64,000 nucleotides of DNA. Source: Pedobacter sp. L105 (lineage in GTDB: Bacteria; Bacteroidota; Bacteroidia; Sphingobacteriales; Sphingobacteriaceae). Under the pieces are notes generated by a model, which was given only the letters and a program-made list of their open reading frames with translations, made no database searches and was not told where the DNA came from. Location of the stretch: contig NZ_LMUP01000007.1 of assembly GCF_009765875.1 (NCBI RefSeq), positions 1 to 64,000 on the forward strand. The letters are read 5' to 3'. Shown here piece after piece: positions 25,666 to 34,585 of this stretch. A program made the translations under genes and the position numbers. Numbering within the stretch: position 1 is the first letter of the stretch; each line of letters opens with the position of its first letter.

Positions 25666-26544
25666 TTATTTCTCTATAAACAAGTCGCTGCTCAGGTACC
25701 TGTCTCCCCTATCGCAGGCAATAAATACAATAATTCCTGAAGTCAGTTCAGCAGCTAGTTTTAATGAACAGGCAAAAGCCCCGCCACTGCTCATCCCGGC
25801 AAAGATGCCCTCCTTTTTAGCCAGAAGCCTCGCATACTTTGAAGCTTCATCCTGTGAAACATCCAGTACCCGGTCTACCCTTGACGCATCAAAGATCTTC
25901 GGCAGATATTCCTTTGGCCATCTGCGGATACCAGGAATAGAAGATTCTTCCGTAGGTTGGCAGCCCACAATCTGGATCTCCGGATTTTGTTCTTTCAGGA
26001 ACATGGAATTTCCCATAATACTTCCGGTGGTTCCCATAGAACTCACAAAATGCGTGATCTGCTGATTGGTATCGCGCCAGATCTCCGGTCCTGTAGTTTT
26101 ATAATGCGCCAGATAGTTATCCTTATTGGCAAACTGGTCCAGCAGGAAATAACCTTCCTCTTCGCCCCTGGCTTCAGCATAATCCCTGCAGGCTTCTATA
26201 GATTCAAGCAGGGTAACCTTTGCGCCAAATGCTTCCATGGTTAGCGTGCGTTCACGGGTAGAATTAGAAGGCATCACCAGCTCTATCTCCAGATCATACA
26301 GACTTGCTATCATGGCCAGCGCAATACCTGTGTTTCCGCTGGTAGCTTCAATTAGCTTTGTTCCGGGTTTAATTTCCCCGCGTTCCATCGCACTGCGGAT
26401 CATATTTAAAGCAGCCCTGTCCTTTACACTTCCGCCCGGGTTATTTCCTTCCAGCTTAGCAAAGATCTTTACGCCCGGGTTAGGATTTAACTTCTGGATT
26501 TCTACCAACGGGGTATTTCCTATGCACTCTATAATGTTAGCCAT
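25666..26544 (-). CDS. cysM: Cysteine synthase B (O-acetylserine sulfhydrylase)
   Basis: A 292-residue PLP enzyme of full CysM length that makes cysteine from O-acetylserine and sulfide or thiosulfate. Lys41 in NPGGSVKDRAA forms the internal aldimine; the substrate loop EATSGNTG lies at 67-73; the phosphate loop SMGTTGS and the late MSSGGAFACS motif are present. It is the third gene of mscS-cysE-cysM; the ATG follows the cysE stop by one base, so translation is coupled with the enzyme supplying its substrate. It contrasts with the decayed copy at 23018-23360. Confidence 0.95.
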   Translation of the reverse strand: MANIIECIGNTPLVEIQKLNPNPGVKIFAKLEGNNPGGSVKDRAALNMIRSAMERGEIKPGTKLIEATSGNTGIALAMIASLYDLEIELVMPSNSTRERTLTMEAFGAKVTLLESIEACRDYAEARGEEEGYFLLDQFANKDNYLAHYKTTGPEIWRDTNQQITHFVSSMGTTGSIMGNSMFLKEQNPEIQIVGCQPTEESSIPGIRRWPKEYLPKIFDASRVDRVLDVSQDEASKYARLLAKKEGIFAGMSSGGAFACSLKLAAELTSGIIVFIACDRGDRYLSSDLFIEK

Positions 26545-26545
26545 G

Positions 26546-27358
26546 TTAAATTTTATTTTTTGTTTCTATCACTTTCATAGCCGACTGATGGTATACCGTT
26601 GAATCAGGCAAAACGGATTTGGTTAACCATACATTTCCACCAATAATGCTGTTGTGACCGATAAAAGTATCGCCTCCTAAAATTGTCGCCCCTGAATAGA
26701 TGATCACATGATCGCCTATTGTAGGGTGTCTTTTGGTATTGGCCATGAATTTCTCTACGCTTAATGCCCCTAATGTTACACCCTGGTATAATTTTACATG
26801 GTCTCCAATCACCGTAGTCTCACCGATAACGATACCGGTACCATGATCTATAAATAAGTACTCCCCTATCTTTGCCCCGGGGTGAATATCTATTCCAGTA
26901 ATAGAATGTGCATACTCTGTAAGTACCCTCGGAATTAAAGGAACGCCCAAAACCAGCAACTGATGGGCAATACGGTATAAGGATATGCCAAGAAAACCAG
27001 GATAAGTCCTGATGATCTCAAATTCACTTTTTGCAGCCGGATCACCATTTAACGTGGCTGTAATATCTGTATTCATCCTGCGGTACAATTCCGGAAGATC
27101 ACGGTAAAAGGTACCTGCAATCACTTCGTTATCACATTGCCCGCAGGCTTTGGTAGCTTTCAGTATTCCGAGCAACCCTTCCTGCGACTGGCGGAATAAC
27201 TCTCTGATTTCCTCCAGAGAATATTCTGGCTGCGTTAAACGTTCAGGATAGACTAAGTTTAATAAATTCACTGCCCATTCAGCTATCTCCCTGTTGGAAG
27301 GAATCGCCTCCTTTAGGTTTTGTTTATGATAGAGATGAAGGTAAAATTCTTCGTTCAT
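26546..27358 (-). CDS. cysE: Serine O-acetyltransferase (EpsC type)
   Basis: A 270-residue enzyme that acetylates serine with acetyl-CoA, the committed step of cysteine synthesis. The N-terminal half is helical; the C-terminal part is a left-handed beta-helix with hexapeptide repeats (IDIHPGAKIGEYLFIDHGTG, then IGETTVIGDHVKLYQGVTLG). The catalytic His and Asp are in the FIDHGTGIVIG and LTEYAHSITGIDIHPG motifs. The longer N-terminus is normal for EpsC-type proteins in Bacteroidota. Directly followed by cysM. Confidence 0.93.
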   Translation of the reverse strand: MNEEFYLHLYHKQNLKEAIPSNREIAEWAVNLLNLVYPERLTQPEYSLEEIRELFRQSQEGLLGILKATKACGQCDNEVIAGTFYRDLPELYRRMNTDITATLNGDPAAKSEFEIIRTYPGFLGISLYRIAHQLLVLGVPLIPRVLTEYAHSITGIDIHPGAKIGEYLFIDHGTGIVIGETTVIGDHVKLYQGVTLGALSVEKFMANTKRHPTIGDHVIIYSGATILGGDTFIGHNSIIGGNVWLTKSVLPDSTVYHQSAMKVIETKNKI

Positions 27359-27379
27359 TTTGATGGAATACGGATTGGA

Positions 27380-28207
27380 TTAAGGTAAAGGGTTGGTGTT
27401 TACATTCACTACGGTGGTAGTGCTTGGCAGTTTAATTTTATTGACCTCCAGTTCCTCTTTTAGTTTTTGATAATTGCTGTAATAGGCTGTCCAGAAATCG
27501 GCATTGAGCGACCACGACCTGATGATCAGTATAATGGCATCATCTCCAATAGAACTTACCAATACCGCAGGTTTAGGATCCTGAAGGGTTAGAGGATCAT
27601 TTTCCAAAATGGCCAGCAGGACCTTACGTACAGCCTCTATATTGTTATCAAAAGATATGGATATTTTGTATTCTGCCTGTCGGATATCATTATCGGAGGC
27701 ATTATTGATCACGGCATTGGCCAAAGGGCCATTCGGTGCATAGATGGTAGTTCCATTCCCGGCTTTTAGTGTGGTATATAAGATATCGATCTTCAAAACA
27801 GTTCCGGCAACATTATTACTGGAAGTGATATTGTGTCCTACCTTAAAAGGTTTGAAAAGCAGGATCAGCACCCCACCCGCAAAATTAGACAGACTGCCTT
27901 GCAGTGCCAGGCCAACGGCTAATCCGGCTGCACCCAGCACCGCTACAAAAGAACTGGTCTGAATACCAATCATAGAAGCGCAGCTGATAATCAGCAGTAC
28001 GTAAAGCACTACGTTAACAATGCTGATCAGGAACTCACTTAAGGAAACATCTATACTGTTCCGGTGCAAACGCGCGTGGAGAAACCTCACAAAACGTTTG
28101 ATAATCCAGAATCCCGCTAAAAGCGTGATGATAGCAAAAAAAAGATTGGGCAAACCCCTTACCAGGGTAAGGGTAAGGGCTTCCACATATTGTTTAACAT
28201 TATTCAT
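27380..28207 (-). CDS. mscS: Small-conductance mechanosensitive channel, MscS family
   Basis: A 275-residue channel of the short MscS class. Three membrane helices at about 15-38, 58-82 and 85-110; the pore helix TM3 reads GAAGLAVGLALQGSLSNFAGGVLILLF, the diagnostic Ala/Gly-packed MscS motif, followed by the cytoplasmic beta domain (FKVGHNI) and a C-terminal alpha/beta domain. It opens under membrane tension to release solutes. It is the first gene of the operon with cysE and cysM (21-base gap), an unusual partnership that may link cysteine production to efflux. Confidence 0.93.
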   Translation of the reverse strand: MNNVKQYVEALTLTLVRGLPNLFFAIITLLAGFWIIKRFVRFLHARLHRNSIDVSLSEFLISIVNVVLYVLLIISCASMIGIQTSSFVAVLGAAGLAVGLALQGSLSNFAGGVLILLFKPFKVGHNITSSNNVAGTVLKIDILYTTLKAGNGTTIYAPNGPLANAVINNASDNDIRQAEYKISISFDNNIEAVRKVLLAILENDPLTLQDPKPAVLVSSIGDDAIILIIRSWSLNADFWTAYYSNYQKLKEELEVNKIKLPSTTTVVNVNTNPLP

Positions 28208-28228
28208 CCTTAATTATTCTTGGGTTCA

Positions 28229-28236
28229 AAGCTAAT
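28229..28236 (-). promoter_or_regulatory. -7 promoter element of mscS-cysE-cysM
   Basis: TAGCTTTG on the minus strand matches the Bacteroidota -7 consensus TAnnTTTG exactly and lies 21 bases before the mscS ATG. No perfect -33 TTTG is seen upstream. Confidence 0.45.
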
Positions 28237-28327
28237 CGCCTCCTAAGATTTTTTAAAGATACATATCTATTTATTTGTTTAAAATCAAAGGATGTAATTG
28301 CTTTGTCAAGGAATAATTCCAGATCGG

Positions 28328-28963
28328 CTATAATAGGGTAAATTCTATCCCGAATGAAGTCCCGGGGTTGAGCACATAAAAATTCTCACGCAGCTTTCCG
28401 TCCAGCAGCTCATCTACTTTTACCCAGTCGAACTCCACCACGGTAAGATCTGGCGGTATGGTTGTCATCCCGCTCTTACCAATCATATCCTTGTCTGAAA
28501 ATAGCGGAATGAACTCCCTGCCATCCTTAACATAAGTTTGGAAATTAAGTGCGTTGCTCATGGGGTTAAAATCTTTAAACAGGGAACGAAGCCTTCCTGT
28601 AGTTACCTGATTAATAAACTCTTTTCTATATTTCTCGGGTTCAAACCAATATTTCATTATTGCTACATGCAGCGGCTTAGGCTCATCCAGCGCGTAAAAG
28701 GGGGCATTTGTCTGTTCTATAAAACTTAATAGTTCAGGCTCATAGGCTGATGAAGTAAAAGACACCTGACGGTTGGCGAGAAATTGCTGCTTAAGCGATT
28801 CAGTAACGATAAGTATGTTATCCAGGTCCCCATGATGCACTACGGCGAGAAATAAATCCTCAGAATTATCCTGTTCATTATAGAGCAGACCAAAGTAAGC
28901 TTTGAGCACAGCAGGATTGGAGGAAAAAAAACTAATCAGGCTTTCTATGTAGTTTTTGTTCAT
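28328..28963 (-). CDS. SseB-like protein
   Basis: A 211-residue soluble protein. The first half (ALKAYFGLLYN, LFLAVVHHGD, FYALDEP) fits the SseB C-terminal domain and the second half (FQTYVKDGREFIPLFSDKDMIG ... FYVLNPGTSFGIEFT) the SseB N-terminal domain, with the common stretch PLFSD and LNPGT. Enhanced serine sensitivity proteins are poorly understood. Its location beside the serine acetyltransferase operon is suggestive, but they are separated by 120 bases and may have separate promoters. Ends close to the mscS promoter. Confidence 0.7.
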   Translation of the reverse strand: MNKNYIESLISFFSSNPAVLKAYFGLLYNEQDNSEDLFLAVVHHGDLDNILIVTESLKQQFLANRQVSFTSSAYEPELLSFIEQTNAPFYALDEPKPLHVAIMKYWFEPEKYRKEFINQVTTGRLRSLFKDFNPMSNALNFQTYVKDGREFIPLFSDKDMIGKSGMTTIPPDLTVVEFDWVKVDELLDGKLRENFYVLNPGTSFGIEFTLL

Positions 28964-29268
28964 ATCAATAAATTAAAAACACCAACACTAATATATAAAT
29001 TATATAAAAGCAATAATAATCTATTTTATAAAAAATAATTTTCCATTGCTTAATAAGGAAACTAAGCATCCCTGGCGCTATTGATAAATGGATATAGCAT
29101 AAAATCCGAATATGATTTTACTCTTTGCTATTATTTCAAAAATCTTTTATCTGGAATTGTTCTAAATCACTTTTTATTTTATAAAAAATACTGTAATATT
29201 GTCCGCTGTTAATAATTAGTCTTAATAAGACAGACTAGCAGATAACAGCTGGCTCAATAACCCCAAAA
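28964..29268. other. Divergent intergenic region with palindrome
   Basis: A 305-base AT-rich region between the SseB-like gene (minus) and the TonB receptor gene (plus). The notable element is the nested palindrome at 29217-29237. No exact TAnnTTTG promoter was found; TAATATTG near 29194 is close. Confidence 0.5.
29217..29237 (+). promoter_or_regulatory. Nested palindrome upstream of the TonB receptor gene
   Basis: Outer arms TAGTCT/AGACTA with a 9-base spacer enclose an inner palindrome GTCTTA-A-TAAGAC (29219-29231). It lies 32 bases before the receptor ATG, a likely operator for an iron- or stress-responsive repressor. The sequence does not look like a standard Fur box. Confidence 0.45.
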
Positions 29269-31680
29269 ATGACTGCAAGATATTTGCCCCTAAAATTTAG
29301 TTTTTCTAACGTTTCTCTTTCCATTTTTATTGCTCTTCTTTTATTTAACCTCAGCGGTTATGCCCAGGATACCAAAGGCACAATTTCTGGAAAAGTACAG
29401 AACAATGACTATGAACCTGTAGAAAATGCAACTGTTTACCTGAAGGGCAGACCTGGCAAAACGACTACCAATCAAGCCGGTGAATTTAGTCTCTCCGCAG
29501 CTGCCGGAAATTATGAACTGATCATCTCTATTGTAGGTTATAAAAAAGAAACGGTAAAAGTACATTTGCTTCAGGGTGTTACTACCAGCATTACCCCTCT
29601 CCTGTTATCAGGCAGTAATGATATGAACGAGGTTAAGATTGGTGGAAAATCCCAAAACAAACAAATAAAAGAATTGCCTTTTAATGTCAATATCGTTGAC
29701 ACCAAACAGTTATATAACAATTCATCTGATATAAATCAGGTGCTGAATAGAACTTCAGGTGTGCGTGTCCGTGAAGACGGAGGGGTTGGGTCTAACTTTA
29801 CCTTTTCACTAAACGGTTTTTCCGGCAAACAGGTGAAGTTCTTTTTGGATGGGATCCCAATGGATAACTTCGGGTCTTCTTTGACCCTGAATAACTTTCC
29901 GGTAAATATGGCCGAAAGAGTAGAGGTATATAAAGGGGTAACCCCTATCGGTTTGGGCGCCGATGCATTGGGCGGAGCAGTGAATATCGTAACCAGGAAC
30001 AATCCTAATTACATGGATGTGTCTTATGGATACGGCTCGTTTAACACCCATAAAGCTACCTTTAATGCGGCTTATACCAATGCCAAAACCGGCTTTACTA
30101 TCCGGGCAAATGCCTTTTACAATTATTCCGACAATGATTATAAAGTAGATGTAAGCCCTATTAACCTCATTACAGGACAAACAGAGCCTGAGCAGGAAGT
30201 AAAACGTTTTCATGATGGTTATAAATCGGGAACCGCGCAGGTAGAAGTGGGCGTAACAGGAAAAAAATATGCCGACAAATTACTAATCGGATTAATCGCT
30301 TCCGGAAATGACAAAGATGTGCAGACCGGTGTAACAATGGAACAGGTTTTTGGTGCCAGAACAACACGCAGTGCTTCGGTTATCCCTACTTTAAAATATA
30401 AAAAAGCCGATTTGTTTGTCAAAGGACTGGACGTAAGTTTATACAGTGCTTATAATATGTCTGTCAACAGATTCATCGATACTACAAGACTAAAGTACAA
30501 CTGGCTACAGCAGACCATTCCAACTTCAACAGCCGAATTATTGAGAACACAGCTTAAAAATAAGGATAATGAAGAATTAACCACAGCCAATATAGCTTAC
30601 CGGATCAATGAGCACCACGCCATATCTTATAACTATACCCTTTCTGATTTCACAAGAAAGTCGAGCGATTTGGAAGATCCAAATAATGTAACCTATACTT
30701 ACCCGCAGAACCTAACCAAACAGATTATGGGCCTGGCCTGGCAAACAGATTACAAACGTTTTACCGCCACTCTTTTTTCTAAATTGTACCTGCTGGATGC
30801 AAATTCATTTGAGCAAAAGGGGCTGACCGTAGCAGATGGCTACAAACAAACTTCCACTAACACCAGCAATACCGGTTACGGAGCAGCTGTTGCCTATTAT
30901 ATTTTAACTGGCTTACAGGCAAAAGCATCTTATGAACATACTTACAGACTACCAGACCCTACGGAGCTATTGGGTGATGGATTATATGTAAGAAGAAATT
31001 CCGATTTGAAACCAGAAAACAGCAATAACCTCAATCTGGGAGCTTTATATACGCTGCCGCTAAACAGCGACCATAAAATAGGAATAGAAGCTAATTTCAT
31101 TTACAGAAATGCACAGAACTTTATTCGTCTCGACCAGGCACAGGCACAGCCGATAGACAGGCAGTATGTAAACGTAGGTAAAGTACGTACTACCGGCGTG
31201 GAAGGCGAAATTAAATATGCCTGGGCAGATAAAATCTTTGCTTCCGTAAATGCAACTTATCAGAATATCATTGACAAACAGCAGTTTATTACCAACAGCA
31301 ACCTTACCGGTGATAATGTAACCCAGAATTTCTATTACAATTACCGTCTCCCTAATATCCCCTATTTGTTTGGCAATGCCGATATAGGTACCCTGCTTCA
31401 CAACACCTGGGGAAAAGGAAATACACTGGGCTTAAATTATAGCCTGAATTATGTAGAAAAATACTACCTAACGCCTTCCGGATTTGGTGTAAATAATACA
31501 GATGACATTCCAACACAGGTATCACATAATGTGTCTGCTAACTATGCGCTTAGCCAAGGTAAGTACAATATTACGCTGGAATGCAGGGACTTCACTAATA
31601 ATAAGCTTTACGACAACTACCTTCTGCAAAAACCAGGACGTTCTGTCTTTATCAAATTAAGATACTTCATCAGTAAATAA
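29269..31680 (+). CDS. TonB-dependent receptor, siderophore/iron type
   Basis: An 803-residue outer-membrane receptor. Signal peptide to about residue 32 (GYAQ), a carboxypeptidase-regulatory-like beta domain (GTISGKVQNNDYEPVENATVYLKG, residues about 37-115), a plug with LNRTSGVRVREDGG and VYKGVTPIGLGADALGGAVNIVT, then a 22-strand barrel ending in VFIKLRYF. It imports a ligand using TonB energy. The DUF4374 lipoprotein and PepSY membrane protein that follow are the usual partners in siderophore or haem uptake in this phylum, so iron chelates are the likely substrate. Confidence 0.9.
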   Translation: MTARYLPLKFSFSNVSLSIFIALLLFNLSGYAQDTKGTISGKVQNNDYEPVENATVYLKGRPGKTTTNQAGEFSLSAAAGNYELIISIVGYKKETVKVHLLQGVTTSITPLLLSGSNDMNEVKIGGKSQNKQIKELPFNVNIVDTKQLYNNSSDINQVLNRTSGVRVREDGGVGSNFTFSLNGFSGKQVKFFLDGIPMDNFGSSLTLNNFPVNMAERVEVYKGVTPIGLGADALGGAVNIVTRNNPNYMDVSYGYGSFNTHKATFNAAYTNAKTGFTIRANAFYNYSDNDYKVDVSPINLITGQTEPEQEVKRFHDGYKSGTAQVEVGVTGKKYADKLLIGLIASGNDKDVQTGVTMEQVFGARTTRSASVIPTLKYKKADLFVKGLDVSLYSAYNMSVNRFIDTTRLKYNWLQQTIPTSTAELLRTQLKNKDNEELTTANIAYRINEHHAISYNYTLSDFTRKSSDLEDPNNVTYTYPQNLTKQIMGLAWQTDYKRFTATLFSKLYLLDANSFEQKGLTVADGYKQTSTNTSNTGYGAAVAYYILTGLQAKASYEHTYRLPDPTELLGDGLYVRRNSDLKPENSNNLNLGALYTLPLNSDHKIGIEANFIYRNAQNFIRLDQAQAQPIDRQYVNVGKVRTTGVEGEIKYAWADKIFASVNATYQNIIDKQQFITNSNLTGDNVTQNFYYNYRLPNIPYLFGNADIGTLLHNTWGKGNTLGLNYSLNYVEKYYLTPSGFGVNNTDDIPTQVSHNVSANYALSQGKYNITLECRDFTNNKLYDNYLLQKPGRSVFIKLRYFISK

Positions 31681-31703
31681 GAAACACATATAAAACCACG
31701 ATT

Positions 31704-32948
31704 ATGTATACAATTAAACAATTATTTAAATCTACTTTTTTTGCCGCACTGGCTATAACAGCGGTATCCTGCAGCAAGGATAAAGGTGTTGCTTCCGTAA
31801 GTACAGGAACTGAGACTTATGCTTTAGGTGTGGGTATCACTGATGCAAGCAACAATACCGTAAATTATGTGGTACAGGCCAGTAACCTGATGACCGGAAC
31901 TATCTCTGCAACTTCCGGCAGTACCAACAATCCACAATTACAAACCGGATACCGTGATTATTCATTTGGTGGAGGAACATTCTACAGTGTTGGAGGATTA
32001 GGCGTATCTGATGCTACAGCTTATACTTTAGATGCTTCAGGTAAACTTTCCGGTAAAACAGGACTAACTTTTGATTTACCAAATACTGACCTGGTTAACG
32101 TTGATGGTACCACCATGATTGGCGGATCTTTTCCTACAGGACCAACGGTAAGCGCAAATGCCCAGTTATATACCCTGAACATCGCCGGCAACACGATCAC
32201 CAATAAAGTAACTGTTCCTATGAACAGTTTATTTCCTACTAATACCGACTGGACTTTCTATACCGGAATGGTAGTTAGCGGATCTCAATTGTTCCAGACT
32301 TTCTATCCTGTTAATGCAAGTACTTATGAAACCTTACATACAGATACCAACTATGTTGCTGTATATTCTTACCCTGCTCTTGCTTTACAAAAAGTGATTA
32401 AGGATACACGTACTGGTCCTTCAGGTGCTTTTGGAACAAGATCTGGCATTATCAAAACTGATGCAGGGGATGTATATACAATTTCTAACTCCAGCTTTGC
32501 AAATGGCTACAGTCAATCTACCAAACCAGCAGGTATCTTAAAAATCGCTGCAGGCACAACTGTATTTGATCCTGCCTATTTCTTCAATACAGACACTGCT
32601 CCGAATGGTGGAAAAATTGCCCATGCAAAATACATCAGCGGTAACCTGATTTTTGTAGAGATTACTACTACAGCACCTACCCTGGCAGACAGATGGGGTG
32701 ATAAAAACCTTCAGATGGCAATTGTAGACTTAAGCAAACAAACGATTACCCCTGTATCAGGTTCTCCTGTATTTAGTGGTAACGGCGGAAGAAGTTTTGA
32801 TGCATTGGTAGACAACGGAAAAGTTTATACGGCCATCACTGTTAATGGTGTTACTAACATCTACCAGGTTGACGTAGCAACTGCTACTGTTACTAAAGGT
32901 GCCATCGTTTCAGGAACTTTTGTAGGCGGTATGGCCAGATTAAAATAA
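31704..32948 (+). CDS. DUF4374 lipoprotein
   Basis: A 414-residue lipoprotein (signal ending in AITAVSC, Cys23). The body is a repetitive strand-rich protein, probably a beta-propeller, typical of DUF4374 (YALGVGITDASNN, QTGYRDYSFGGGTFYSVGG). DUF4374 genes regularly lie between a TonB receptor and a PepSY protein in iron uptake loci; the protein probably sits at the outer membrane and helps capture or pass on the ligand. It follows the receptor by 23 bases. Confidence 0.85.
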   Translation: MYTIKQLFKSTFFAALAITAVSCSKDKGVASVSTGTETYALGVGITDASNNTVNYVVQASNLMTGTISATSGSTNNPQLQTGYRDYSFGGGTFYSVGGLGVSDATAYTLDASGKLSGKTGLTFDLPNTDLVNVDGTTMIGGSFPTGPTVSANAQLYTLNIAGNTITNKVTVPMNSLFPTNTDWTFYTGMVVSGSQLFQTFYPVNASTYETLHTDTNYVAVYSYPALALQKVIKDTRTGPSGAFGTRSGIIKTDAGDVYTISNSSFANGYSQSTKPAGILKIAAGTTVFDPAYFFNTDTAPNGGKIAHAKYISGNLIFVEITTTAPTLADRWGDKNLQMAIVDLSKQTITPVSGSPVFSGNGGRSFDALVDNGKVYTAITVNGVTNIYQVDVATATVTKGAIVSGTFVGGMARLK

Positions 32949-32965
32949 TCAGCTATATTTTTTAA

Positions 32966-32996
32966 AAGTCTGATGAGGCCTATCTTCATCAGACTT
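32966..32996 (+). terminator. Intergenic hairpin between DUF4374 and PepSY genes
   Basis: Perfect 11-bp stem AAGTCTGATGA/TCATCAGACTT with a 9-base loop, ending 8 bases before the PepSY ATG. There is only a short T-rich tail, so it may be a partial terminator or a processing/stability hairpin that reduces expression of the last gene. Confidence 0.5.
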
Positions 32997-33004
32997 CTCC
33001 TTTA

Positions 33005-34168
33005 ATGATCTCTATGACTGGTTACCGAAAAAAGAAAAAACATCCGCGTTCACTATTTTATAGAATCTCCGCCTGGCTTCACTTATGGCTGGGACTGATC
33101 TCTGGAATGGTGATCGTCATTGTGAGTCTTACCGGTGCCATCCTTACCTTTGAACAGGAGCTACGCCTGTTATTTCAACCTTATCAAAAGGCTGAAGCAA
33201 ATCATCTTCCTTTTTTACCGCCTTCTGCATTAAGTAAAGTAGTAATGGAGACCTATAAATTCCCTACCGTTGCAGGTGTTTTTTACCAGGGGGAAGGCCG
33301 AAGTGCCATTGTACCCTATTATGGCGATCCAAAGCGATATACGGTAGTGTATGTAGATCCTTATAGCGGTAAAATATTGCACCATCAGTTGCTGGATGAA
33401 GATTTTTATAGGATCATGCTTACCGGTCATTACCAGTTATGGCTCCCCCGTCCTGTTGGGCAGCCTATCGTTGCCTATGCTACGCTGATCTTTGTAATCA
33501 CCCTGATCTCAGGAATGGTTTTATGGTGGCCAAAGAAATGGACAAAATCTACCAGGAAAGCCAGTTTTTTTATCAAAGTTAAAGCGAAATTCAAACGTGT
33601 AAATTATGACCTTCATAATGTGCTTGGATTTTATTCCCTGCTTATTGCGCTTGTGTTAGCCCTTACCGGAATGGTTTACGGCATGAAGTGGTTTTCTACA
33701 GCGGTTTATTTTGTAGGCTCCGGCGGAGAAAAGCAGTTGTCCAGGCGCGACCGCGCAGTATCTGATACTACCTTAGCTACTATCCACAACTTACCCGAAG
33801 AAGATATCTTATTTCATCATTTAGTAACGACAGGGGTAGATCTTGATCACCAGTTGATCAGCATCAGTTATCCCTTTGGTAAAAAAGGTGCATGGGGCGT
33901 GGGCATTAATCCAAAACCGGGCACCTCTTACCTGGACCACTATCAGTATTACGAGCAGCATTCCCTAAAACTGCTGCCCAGTCCTGATTTGTATGCCAAA
34001 GCCAATGGTGGAGAAAAAATAAGCAGGCTTAACCTGGACCTTCACATTGGTGCCATTGGTGGCATATGGACAAAGATCATTGCCTTTTTAGTCTGTGTGA
34101 TCTGTACCAGCCTGCCCATTACCGGTTTTATCATCTGGATCAGGAAGAGGAATAAGTTCCAGTTTTAG
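33005..34168 (+). CDS. PepSY-associated inner-membrane protein
   Basis: A 387-residue protein with four membrane helices: about 22-48 (HLWLGLISGMVIVIVSLTGAIL), 150-175, 200-220 and 350-375, with a large outer loop. The first helix preceded by WLH and the VNYDLHNVLGFYSL motif with conserved His are the marks of PepSY-associated TM proteins, thought to be ferric-siderophore reductases. It would release iron on the inner side or in the periplasm after import by the receptor of this operon. Final gene of the trio. Confidence 0.85.
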   Translation: MISMTGYRKKKKHPRSLFYRISAWLHLWLGLISGMVIVIVSLTGAILTFEQELRLLFQPYQKAEANHLPFLPPSALSKVVMETYKFPTVAGVFYQGEGRSAIVPYYGDPKRYTVVYVDPYSGKILHHQLLDEDFYRIMLTGHYQLWLPRPVGQPIVAYATLIFVITLISGMVLWWPKKWTKSTRKASFFIKVKAKFKRVNYDLHNVLGFYSLLIALVLALTGMVYGMKWFSTAVYFVGSGGEKQLSRRDRAVSDTTLATIHNLPEEDILFHHLVTTGVDLDHQLISISYPFGKKGAWGVGINPKPGTSYLDHYQYYEQHSLKLLPSPDLYAKANGGEKISRLNLDLHIGAIGGIWTKIIAFLVCVICTSLPITGFIIWIRKRNKFQF

Positions 34169-34323
34169 ATATCCTGTCTGTTGGTGAATGATTAAAATCT
34201 TTCTTCAAAAATTACCCAAAAGCTAAATAGCTGATACTCAATATAGGCTTAAAACTGCATACAACTGCTTTGTCAGGAAAAAGTCAAGCCTGTTCTTACA
34301 TTGAAATTATTTTCAAATAAATA

Positions 34324-34353
34324 CTACTATTTTAATAGACATTATTATCTTTG
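34324..34353 (+). promoter_or_regulatory. Sulfur-type operator and promoter upstream of tRNA-Cys/metNIQ
   Basis: The motif CTACTATTTTAATAG (34324-34338) sits where the -33 element is expected, followed after 7 bases by an exact -7 element TATCTTTG (34346-34353). The transcript would begin about 25 bases before the tRNA. Related motifs precede four other sulfur-linked transcripts in this window. Confidence 0.6.
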
Positions 34354-34386
34354 TGTCGTTCAGTAATTGAATTAACGAATAAAAAT

Positions 34387-34457
34387 AGTCATGTGGCCGA
34401 GTGGTTAGGTGTGAGTCTGCAAAACTCTTTACGGCGGTTCGAGCCCGCCCTTGACGT
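34387..34457 (+). tRNA. tRNA-Cys (GCA), structurally degenerate
   Basis: 71 bases fold as a tRNA with anticodon loop CTGCAAA (GCA, Cys), D arm GCC-GAGTGGTTA-GGT, and a perfect T arm GGCGG-TTCGAGC-CCGCC. The acceptor stem AGTCATG/CTTGACG has only five of seven pairs (mismatches at pairs 1 and 6), and the outer anticodon-stem pair is T-T. Discriminator base T, no encoded CCA. It may be a decayed extra copy or serve as a leader element of metNIQ. A strong terminator follows at 34508. Confidence 0.65.
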
Positions 34458-34507
34458 CTGCTTTAATAGGTATAAAGACTTTTTGGTTAAAATTAAGTTT
34501 TGTTGAG

Positions 34508-34538
34508 AAGCCGGGCCGGATGGCCTGGCTTTATTTTT
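34508..34538 (+). terminator. Intrinsic terminator between tRNA-Cys and metN
   Basis: A 10-bp stem AAGCCGGGCC/GGCCTGGCTT (one G-U pair) with loop GGAT (34508-34531), followed by TTATTTTT. It ends 48 bases before the metN ATG, and no exact promoter element is seen between, so metNIQ may depend on readthrough. Confidence 0.8.
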
Positions 34539-34585
34539 ATCCGGCTATTTAATGTATTTTACACCTTATACGCAAACACTAATTA

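Noticed and set aside
34457-34585. A SAM or T-box riboswitch before metN
   Set aside because: None of the S-box core sequences or T-box motifs is present; only the tRNA-like sequence and a terminator are seen.
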